Shown here: positions 43,889-54,900 of the stretch, one piece after another | How the letters are laid out: every line of letters starts with the position of its first letter | Numbering within the stretch: position 1 is the first letter of the stretch | Assembly (NCBI GenBank): GCA_009767595.1 | Contig: VSDK01012488.1 | Span: forward strand, 361,177 to 425,176 | Direction: 5' to 3' | DNA length: 64,000 bases | Origin: Symbiodinium kawagutii | Lineage: Eukaryota > Sar > Dinophyceae > Suessiales > Symbiodiniaceae | The notes under the pieces: model-generated | Told to the model about the DNA's origin: nothing | The model's input: the letters and a program-made list of their open reading frames with translations, nothing else | Databases searched by the model: none | Translations under genes and position numbers: made by a program

Positions 43889-44125
43889 GCTGTCTGCGGA
43901 AACCCATGTGCCTACCTAGTTTGTGCAGAGTGAACATGCCCTACTCCACCCCAAATGGAAACAGAAACACATTTTGGAGATTGGGCTTTTGACTCAATCA
44001 TTCTGCAATGGTCCATGCTAATAAACCATCCCAAGTTTGCCATCCCAACTTAAATGGGAAAAAAGTCCAATCATGAGATAAAATGCAGTTGCGGCGGAAA
44101 CAAAAACATGATCCAAAGGAAATAA

Positions 44126-44128
44126 GGA

Positions 44129-44183
<55 letters not shown>

Positions 44184-44184
44184 T
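44126..44184. repeat. (GAAA)n microsatellite
   Basis: About 14 near-perfect GAAA units. Confidence 0.95.
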
Positions 44185-44888
44185 AGGACATGTCATGTAT
44201 GTCCACAATGAAGACGCCAATGTGCACTGACACTACTGAAGGGAGCAAACATGGTGCCAGATTCACTCCATCCCATGGAGCAACTGAAAAATGAGCTGCC
44301 AGTTGGGTCATTTGCCTTTTGAATGTGGCCCCTTGGGTTTCATAATTACCGGCTGTAATTCTGGCAACCCAAAATACCTCATTTGCCCATCACTTTCCTC
44401 GGGGAGGCAAGTTGCCGATTTCCGGAGGGTGCCGAGTTCGGTTCATCAGCGGCCTCCTCCCATACAGCTCACTTTCTTCAGGCATCACCTGGGCCAACAC
44501 CACCATTTATGTTTGGGGGTCGAGGGTTCGGCAGGACATCTTAGGAACACCATCGTGAATTTGACCGGGGACCCGTTGAGTATCGGGGATCGCATACGGA
44601 CACTGTGCACCCTGCTTTCAAGTTGAAGAATCTATCGGAGCCCCGCATCTTGTTGTGCACCATTATCACTACTTAGCTTTGGTGGGGCTCACCTTTGGGG
44701 CTGCAGCTGTCAGGCAAACGACAAGGCCTGCCAATTCAACTGGGGATTCCAAGACGTGACTTCATCCTGACCTGGACCCATGGTGAGCCACTCCTCAGGG
44801 CTGCAGTACGCGGATAAACAACACAGATCTCTCACATCAGCTGCTGTTTTCTAAAACACCCGCAGGGCTCGGAAAAGTCATACACAAG

Positions 44889-45323
44889 TTGCCTGCCAGC
44901 TACTGGACGATGCTGGGATCCATTTTTGGAGTTGTGGGACCTCCCAAGCTCTCACAGAGTATTTCTGTCTTTTCAAAGGTCAAATCATCAAATTTGACCC
45001 ATCCCCTTGAAGTTTCAGGATCAGTCCCATTGGGCCAATTCATGGAGAGGGATTGGATCATCTTCATGACCACTGCCATCTCCCGGAGCCCTTACCTTCA
45101 GCTCCCTGTTGACCGCTGCCAAGGGACTGCCATGAGGAACTTCCCTGTCTTGGGCCTCACCACCAGTTGCTTCAGACGCCACCATAGAACTGATGCTGTG
45201 TGGCGATCATCCTATGGTTTCCCGTTCTTGCAGTATATGGGTTTATACCTGATCATCCAGGTTGCTAAACGTTGGTTTCTGCTGGATTTCTGTTGGCTTT
45301 CTGATGGTTTGCTGTCCTTATGA
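44889..45323 (+). other. Unassigned ORF of 144 codons
   Basis: Open from ATG to stop, with a hydrophobic C-terminal stretch (FPFLQYMGLYLIIQVAKRWF). It is antisense to the recognised genes. No family recognised. Confidence 0.2.
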
Positions 45324-45495
45324 GGTTTATAAAATGCCCACAGGTGACTGGCAGCGAACCAAAAGAAATCCATCCACCTACACCCGGATCAGTGAGCAAT
45401 CAAAACAAGACTTGCTCAAATGGTGAGAGTGATTCTTGGTTTTAAACCGTGCTGAATGTCTGTAAAGACTGTAGAAAGTCTGGAAAGATCTATTT

Positions 45496-45590
45496 TGCAT
45501 CATCATCACCATTATCATCATCACCATCTTCATCACCATCATCATCAGCTCCATCATCATCAGCACCATCACCATCACCATCACCATCAC

Positions 45591-45632
<42 letters not shown>
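45496..45632. repeat. (CAT)n/(CACCAT)n microsatellite
   Basis: CAT trinucleotides with CACCAT hexamers; source of Ser/Pro- and His-rich false ORFs. It is about 440 bases downstream of the Misato-like exon 9. Confidence 0.95.
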
Positions 45633-45852
45633 TCCTGCACTACATGGCCGTGGGTCAAGCTTGTCAATGGTTGGAGCATGAAAAATCACAACGGCCATTT
45701 GCGACCCCTACTTACCCTAATTGGAGTCATTGACCAATCCCCATCACTGGCATCCCACTCGGGATGCCATGGGATGCCATCATAAATGGTATAACTCCCA
45801 TGGTTCTCGAAGATTCTCCCATGACAATGATCGCCTTTCGAGGTGAAACACG

Positions 45853-45936
45853 CTAGGCACCCGGCATCTCTTCTTTGGCCCAGCGCATCATCAACTCAGT
45901 GACACCGCCCATGCCGTCCTGCATGTCATAGACCAC
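45853..45936 (-). CDS. MSTO1: Misato-like exon 9, DGMGG motif
   Basis: Encodes VVYDMQDGMGGVTELMMRWA then KEEMPGA, followed in frame by TAG at 45855-45853. This corresponds to the LCDLHDGF(S/G)G(V/L) loop and helix of Misato. The family continues well past this point, so the true exon probably ends at a GT donor just before the stop (CCGG/GTGCCT) rather than at the TAG. Confidence 0.65.
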   Translation of the reverse strand: MVYDMQDGMGGVTELMMRWAKEEMPGA

Positions 45937-48900
45937 CTGCAGCCAGTTGCAGTTGTACCCCAAAAAACTGCCAGTTTCCGAGTAATTTCCATGGTACCAA
46001 CTGGCTATTTCTGGATTCTGGGGTGCCAACTGGCAAGTGTGTAGCAAAACACCAAACCTGTCGCTTCGATCCAATTCGCATTCATGGTTTTGACCCCCAC
46101 CCAGCAATGGATGCATCACATAGGTGGCGATCAAAATTCATTCATCGCACAATACGTTCATTTATCCAGAAATTGCTTTCTTCATGAATCAACCAAGCGC
46201 TTCTACGAGTCTTTGACGGGTCCACATACTGAACAATTTTGGCAGCAACAGTGCGGATTTGTCTTCTCAATTCCAAGCTCGGAAAAGTGTTTTGTGCGTG
46301 TGAAATCTTTTGTGTACGATAAAGAATTGCCAAAGCTTAGCAAAAAATTGAAAATATGATAAAAATGGATAGCAAACACTGAATAAATTACTAGTGGATG
46401 ATCACCGTCAATTGCAAGCAGATCAAAAATGTGATTAGTCATCAACCATCACGGCTTCCAGCATTTACAACGACGGGTGCCACACCTGCAAAGCTTCCAC
46501 CTGGTCACACAGTTCAGCTTGGCGTCTTGCCTAAGGGAGCGGCCCCGGTCAACTCACATTCCAAGAAAATGATGGGAAATGCTGTAGGAAAGACCAAGGA
46601 TTCGTGGTTCAAACAAGGGTTTCCTGTAGATTTCCCAATAAATGCCAGTGAATTGAAGACATGGGGCTGGATGTGGAGGCCCATTTGCAATGGTTTCCTT
46701 CGGAAAATCCAGCAGATCGGGGGCCGACCAGACATTTGAATACATTCATCCGTACCTGGATATTCTTATCACAAGAATTGTTTAGAAAGCGGCGATCATT
46801 CCCAATTGTGCTGCACAATCATTCNNNNNNNNNNTGAACCGCTGCAAAGCATCAATCAACCCTTCTGAGTCCCGGTGATTCATAACTGCAACATGATTGC
46901 ACCTCGGAGAGACCTATGAGAAGATTGAATCATGTGACTCCCCTGACATCTGTGCGTATGCTGTATATGTATGTATGCAGTATCTATAGAGATGTATGTG
47001 TATGATTATAAATATAGATATGGAAGCAGATATAGACCTAGATATAGATATAGATAGAGATACAGACCTAGATATAGATAGAGATATACACCTAGATATA
47101 GATACAGGCAGAGATAATTATAGATATGGATATAGAGTTAGATATGGATATAGATATAGATATAGATATGGATACAAATATAGATAAAGTATAGGTATAG
47201 GTATAGGTATAGATATAGATATATATATATATATAGATAGATAGATATAGATACAGATGTAGATAGTTGTATGTGCACAAGCGTGTATCTTGTTGTCTTG
47301 TCTTCCATTTTTCTGACATTGACCGACAGTTTGCCCGGAGCTCTTGCGGAATTTCAGCAAAGCTTCCAAGTCGAGGATGACTTCCTCCTGGAAAACGTGA
47401 CAGCGATGAGCAATTGTTTGGAAACTAATCATGCGTATAGTTGTATGATAATTGGAATGAGATGAGCGTGCTGGTTGCGAATGCATCATGTATTGATGCA
47501 ATGACTCGCGGTTTTGCTCCTTAACAATCACCACTGACTAATTTTGTGCCAAGAGCTACGTGCTGATACAAAATTGAAAAACCGCTGCATAAGGAAGTGG
47601 AAAGCCTGTACCCATGCATGGGTCACCTTAAGCATCCTTCAAATGGTCGTCAGTTCTTGTAGGGAAACCACAGGTGACTTGGAGGTATTCACGTACGGGC
47701 ACAATTGGAGAAGGTTTGTGGTTTATGTATCAAAAAGAGCGCGGTGGCACCAATTAGTAAAAACATTCCATCATCCTGTTCTACTCACACATTTCCTTAT
47801 ATATGTACTTCTAGTACAATTGCTTTGATGATTCATCCTGATTAGTAACTAGATTGTGGCCCTGGTAAGTCCAGTGGGATAATATAGATTCATAGATGTT
47901 CCCTTAGTTGCCCGAGTTGTCAGCACTATCATCAATCACTACCAACTCAATCATGAAACATACCCCCGCCCTAACCTATCTCAGGTTGGCAAAGAGTTCT
48001 TCGCGGTTCATGTGATTTCACTAAGTTGCAGCAAACTATATACCCGGTATCTAGCAATCATCCCTCTATAGTTGAGTATTCTACAACCACTATTAACAGT
48101 TGTTAATCCCAAAGCACAACACCGCCAGTCGCTGGATGAAAGTCGTATCGTTTTCATGGTTGGCAAGCTTCTGAGTTGGAATTGCAATGAATGGCAAATG
48201 GTTTACCAAGAGTATTATTCCCAAGACTCAGCTGCTACTTGGAGAAAACCAGCTTCTATTGAATTGCCAAAGTATATACCTTATTGGGATATGATAGCAG
48301 TTCGTATCAAATAGATATACCACGATATACCTATCACATGCTGTACCTATTATCTACTTGCTATATATACCAATCATCGCCAGACCATCGCCAGAGTAGC
48401 CAGGTCAAAGCTGCACGGCGGAGCCCTCCTCTTGGCCACGAACCTGCGCGGTTGCTGATGAAAGGGTGGAAAATGGGCGCAGATTTCATCACCAAACAAA
48501 GCTCAAGCTAGCAAAGCTGGAGATGTGCAACCCTATGTCCGGATGCGCAGCCGGAATTAGCCAATGCTTATCATCATCAGTTGGGAAGCCTGGACAACTT
48601 GACTGACTTGATAGCAGGAGATCACCAGGAGACCCCAAGCAGCCACTTACTGGGCGGTCAACCCCAAGCAGCGCCCAGGTTCGCCTCTAAGCCTTCAAAG
48701 AAGAGGGCGAATGGTGTGATCTCAGAGCACCGGTGTGGTTCCCGTTCCAGTGGAGCAAAGCCATGTCCGTAGCAGTGACTCTAATCCACTAGTCAGCTAA
48801 CATGGATCAAATAGTCTTATGAATTGAGCTTGGATCATTTGTTTCAACTTAACCACTGGTTTGAAAAAATATCATCTATATAGTAATGATCATTTAGTTA

Positions 48901-51900
48901 AGACTAATCAAACCAGAAGCATGATTAGTCAAAGGGTTTGCCTAGTGGCAATGATCAGTTTATAATGCTGAATAGCTGTTGAGAATGGTCAGCTATCACC
49001 ATGGATGGTTCGGGATGTGAACTTTCCAGCCTTTGACAATCCCGCTACTGTCCACCGGTGGCCGCCCCAATGAAAAAGCGGGAGGAAAGAACGGTCACTA
49101 GTACTCAGCTGCTGAAACAACCACATTGACATGGCACTTTCATGGGCGAGAGTTTTGCCCAACTTCAGCTGGTGGTGGTGGATTAATGGCTTCGTACGGA
49201 ATCAAATGTTCAGCTTTCTTGGGTACCACTTGGCACCACCAAGAATCTGAAGCGCAACCTGCGCCCCACTGCTTCAATTGATCACTAGCTTGACCATCTT
49301 TGCTCACCACTGAACAATGAAGTGTCGAGTCACCAAAATAAATGATCTGATACCTGAGGGACGGATCCTCTCCAAGATCCTCCCAAGGGATCCTACTAAG
49401 TTGTCCTACTAAGGTGTGGCCCCATGTTATGAGGCCCCATGTTATGAGGCCCTATGTTATGAAGCCCTATACCACGCAGCAGGTCGTTTATTTGATTCAA
49501 AATAAACTCGCTTGAAAAGGCTATACAAAGATGGAAACTTCAGTTTGACCACTGATGGCTACATGGTGGCTTCTCAAAATAGGGAACCCCAAAAATGGTT
49601 GGCCTATTGCTATAGATGCCCAATATTTGAACCATTTAGGAGGTACCCCCATCGCTTAAGAAAGCACCACATCAACTCCCTGTTGTTTGCTTCCAAGTTC
49701 TCAGACGCCATGATGGACTCGCTCCAATAGCTGCACCTGTGAAAACCATGAGTGATCCATTTCAGTGGCCGTCCAAGTTGGGGCATTAAGACATGAAAAC
49801 GGTCATTTGAGTGCAAATAAAGACAAATTTGCGGATCACCACAAGCTACAGCCAAATCCATCCAAATCCATACAATCTCCCTTGTGAGACGCCAAAATCA
49901 AAGATACATGCAAAGGTTCCACCTATGAAAAATGCAAAAGGTTATCTTCCATCCTGAAACGGAAAAATAGGCTACCCAAGCCTATGCGAAATTAATCAAA
50001 ACCTTCCACTTCAAATCCTTCGGCCAACTGCATCATCTTAGGCTGCAAGTCCTCAACACCCACCAGCACTCAACATGAACCCTTCCTCAAAAACAAAGAA
50101 GTGTCTATTGTATGTTGAGTATCAAGCCTTGCATGCTGTGTCTCATATATATGTATCTACATATCGCCAAATACTATGAATCATACGCTACTATTCTATA
50201 TATTAAACATACATGTCCTGAATTACATTATCATATATTGTACTGTTCTTTTATCCGATGAAGCCCCAAACCGATCCGACGAGTTCCATGGCCTTGAGGT
50301 AGTCGGTCCAAGTTCGCACCGTTTCGCTGAAGTTGTACCTGGCGGCGTCCAGCAAGGCCCGACCTTCAAGGCGCTCACCGGAGAACATGGGGCTCTCCTC
50401 GAAGTTGACCATCAACCAACGAGTGGTAATTCATGGTGAATTGATGATTAGTTGATGGTTAGTTCATGGGTGATTGATGGTTAGTTGGTGATTCATTCAT
50501 CGTGAATTGATGATTAGTTCATGGTTCATTCAGGGGTTCTTGCTAATTAGTTGATGGATAATTCATGGTTAATTGATGGTTAGTTGGTGATGAATGGATG
50601 GTCAGTTGATGGTTGATTTGCCGATCTTTAGACAAATTACGCTTCGGTTTTGAGGGGGGAACGTACCACCAGTCACTGAAACCACATGGTTTATTCATGT
50701 CGAATCACGGTGCTGAACATTGCCAATTATGAGTGGCTTAACATGGATTAACCATCTCCAGGCCGGCAACCACACTGGCCATCCCGAGCCGTACATCACA
50801 CTGAAGCCACTGCGCACTCTGCTGAAGACTTGATGCCTGTGAGGACTGACCGGCTGTGTGCTTCCTTGGGGTTACCACAAACCGTCCTCACAGTCCACAG
50901 CTATGATCAACTCAGGAGACCAACCAGTAGGGATAAGGACCATCACTGCGATCGTTGCACCAAGCCCAAGTACTTGGGACGGTCCACAACTGGTGGTACC
51001 CCAAGTCTCGATGATCAAGCGTCTGGATGAAGAAAGACGGCCAGCCGCTTGTACACACCCTAATTGGAGGCTGATCATGTTTCACTTTGGAGTGCACAGG
51101 TATGCAAGAACCATACAAACTCTGAGAAACGGGACAAAAGTGTGATGCGATATCCAGAACGCCAATTTGAATGGTAACGTGTTCAGGTGTCGATTCAAAC
51201 ATCTGCATGGGACTGTTCACTGCAATCTGGTTGGACAGGATGTCAAGACCCCCGAAACATGCGATTGCCCTTGGTATGCTTTTCTGAACCTGGAGTGTTA
51301 TCATATCTTATCATGTTCGGCTAGAAATGGCCGAAAAAGTTTCTGAGGCTCTGGAGTCCAAGCCACAGTACTTTCAAGGCAAAAACACTTGTCCCGGTCC
51401 AGCTTTACGTATTGAACTTACAGTACTCAAAACACCAAGCAGTTTCCCCCTTCCGCACCTCTCTGCTCCCCGTCGTCCAGAGCCTGTTGGGGAGACTAGG
51501 GAGATCCTATGCATCGCCAACGGCAACAACGTCGACTTGAAAGGGAGCTGTTGCGCCCATGCAACGGTAACAGGTGAATGTTTGGCATGTTTGGCTGATA
51601 TTACTATGGTTGAACGAAGAAGTATCAGTTGTATGTTGGAAAATTGCTGCAGAGCTTCCAAACCAAGCCATATCAAGGATACAATAGTTGACCAAGAATC
51701 TTGGGCATATGAATCAAGCCATATGGAGACATCGAGCCCCATTCCCCGATGATCAACCAGTGACTCTTCATATTGGTTAGCTTCACATTGATACCAGTAG
51801 AGATACTGTACACATTCATACCCTTGCACAAATAATCAAAGAAACCAATGAGTCATACTGGTTAGATACATGTCGTTACAAGTTTCTGATGACTGGTAGC

Positions 51901-54900
51901 ACTAACCAGTCGGAGATCGTGACCAAACAAGCACCAACAAGTACTGCTTGGTTTATCCTCGCGAGTTGAAGACGTCAACTACGCTAGTCTAACTAGTTGA
52001 AGGAGCTTCATCCCAGCTACGAATCTTCATGGGGCTTCACCGATCCTAGGTGATCCCAGCACAATTTGCTATCTATGTTGCGTATTATGTTTTATCATGT
52101 CTTATCCATCCTAACCTCTATATTGGTATGGGTTTCTTCCATTCACCAAACTACCAACACTTTTGGAGACTGACCCAATAGCTCGGAAGACTTGGAACTT
52201 GTGTCCATAGCTCGAACATGGAACTAGGCTCCAAGATTGTGATGTCCAATTTGGATATGTAGACCTCGAGAATGACCTGAAAGGATCGACCCATCACAAG
52301 TAGGTGTTGACCTGCCAATCACCAATGCTGAAAGTTGACAGTGGTTGATGTTAGCTGTTTCGTGGTTGATCAAACAGGTGATAATCTCTTTATTTACATC
52401 TATAATCTCAAAAACAAAAAATAGCTTGCGAATAACATTTGATAAACAATAAACCCCTTAAAAAATCTGAAAGTAACTGGTTAATAGCAATTTAATAGCC
52501 CATAAAAGGTGATAATAAGGAATCCTCAACCCATGGTTGCAGCGGATTGCTTTGCCCTGGACTGGACTTGCCAGCGGCCTCTGCTTCCAGGTCAACTTGG
52601 AAGGGATGCGGGGGCACCTAGGTAGGCAAAGGGTTCCATCAACCATTGAACCCTTGAAGCTCAATTGGGTGTGGGTCAATGTTATTCAATATTAAGCATC
52701 AAATAGTGAATAGAAAGGGTTCACTATAAATCATCAAATAAGCCAAGTATGTGATACTTCCATCAGTAAAGTAACCATTAACCCGTGAAGCCACTATCAC
52801 TTGTAAGGGGGACAATACCCAACAATAATATACGATACTGGCTTCACCAGGGGTACCTAGTGGTACAGGCTTCTGACCCACAGCCAATTGAAGTACACTC
52901 TGGTATTCTGACTGCGCTGAAAATCACATGTTTACAAGGTAAACCAGTTCTTACATGATAGATTTTCTGCAGAACCAGGTCAGGGACTACCAGAGATATC
53001 AACACATCCAGCGTGTTCAATCCTTTTGCCTGCAAAACCATGAATTTCGTGGGTAGACCGCTTTTGGGCAACTATTCCGGGGCGGTCCACTTAAGAAGGT
53101 CGCCAATCCAAACAATCCAACTAAACCTAGTCATGTTGGTGTTGAGAACCCAACCACTTTAGGATATTCAGACAGAGATCAGACAATTGCCAGTTTCGCA
53201 AGCCAATTAGAACAATTCACCATGAAATCAATCAAGAAACCAAATATTTAAGGGTGGTCATAGATGCAGCGAACGGAAATTTCATCGAAACATACATCAT
53301 CATTGAATACTTCTCAAATCAAACAGGTTTTTACACCCATCTCCATTTGGCGACATTGACATAGCGATGCCATTCATACTTCACTCCGCAATTGACGACC
53401 ACGACTCACGAGTGCGATTGGACTCTTAAAGAATTCCGTAGAGAAAACACGAGAAAACCATCGGAAACCAGAAACCCTTAGAAAACTCATGTACAAATCC
53501 CAGTCGTAGTCCATTGGACTCAGCAAATTCTTTGTAAGGCTTCCAGCATCCCCCGAACCCCAGCCCGGTAGCTGTGGGAGTCCAAGAGACGACCTCAGAC
53601 CTCAGCAGTTCCAGTTGCCCCTCCCAGCTGTCCGTCTGCAGGTTCTGGACCGCCACTTCCTGGCGGTGTCAAGGCTTCACCAGTTGAGGATCAACGTAGT
53701 GCACCTTAGTGGCTGACCTTGATGGGATTTAGTGTGATATTAACCCAGGAAGAAGCTAAACCCCAGGTTGATTGATTGGTTAGCATTTTGATGGAAAACC
53801 AAGGCTTTTGGGGGATACCCCCTATTAATCAACCAGGGTTTATTAATCTAGACATGAATGCCTTGTATATTCATGGCTTCACCGGCTTCGCTCATATCTC
53901 CCTTCATAGCTGGGAATGGTGTCAAAACGCGTTCTGCATGCTTACATTGGTGATGGTTAAGAGTGGCTTAATAATGACCGGTGTGATGGTGCGTTCAAGG
54001 ACTATGAGCAGCTTCCAATCCTTGGGCTTTCAGGTAGAGACAATGCTCTGGTGGTTTCGGTGCACTTTTTGGAGGTCATCAGGGGCACAGAGCTTGACAG
54101 ATGCCCAGATCCGACGCCAATCGCATCTACTTCGCAGCATTACAATCCACTAAGGTGGGATGGTGAGTTCTGGGACAACATCTCGGGCAACCCTTTGCAT
54201 CTTTCCGTTCGTTGAAAAGGCCCCAACAGCGATGCTACGAAAGGATTTACCAACATCTGTTGGTTTCAAGCCATCACAGCCCATTTTTCAACCAATCAAA
54301 CCATTCACAAACCATTTTTCAAGCCATCTCAAGGATTTCAACCCATTTTCCAACCAGCATCAGCATCCAAGGCCAAGCACACCAGGCAGACCAGGCAGAC
54401 CTCGCCTCATCATCTCTCGCCTCGCCGTTCGCATCGTTGCTGGCCGGAAAGGCCGTTGAACCACGGGCGCCGCTGGCGCCACGGCGATCGATGGACAGGA
54501 GTCTGGGCCTCAGAGATTGGTGACCAGCTCTGAGGTTCCACCGGGAATCCATCAAGAGCCATGACTTACCATGGCTAGCTCAAGTGAAAACCATTTTCAA
54601 CTAATAATTCAAGCATAACATTGGTAACTAGCCATCACTAACCATCGCTTATACTAGTTGGCTAGCAATGGGTTGTACTAGTTCAAGGATGTTCATGGCA
54701 AACCGTTATCAACTAACGATGACTACAGCAATCAGAAAGCGTTGTAGTAGTTAAAGTGTAAACTATTATCAACGAACCATGATTGCAATGAGTAATTGTT
54801 CAAATGTAAAGCATTATCAATCCACATGGTGCAAAGCCAACAACGACCTAGAGATGACCGCCCCCCTTCACAAGCATTGGACGCCAGAATCCTAGCGGTT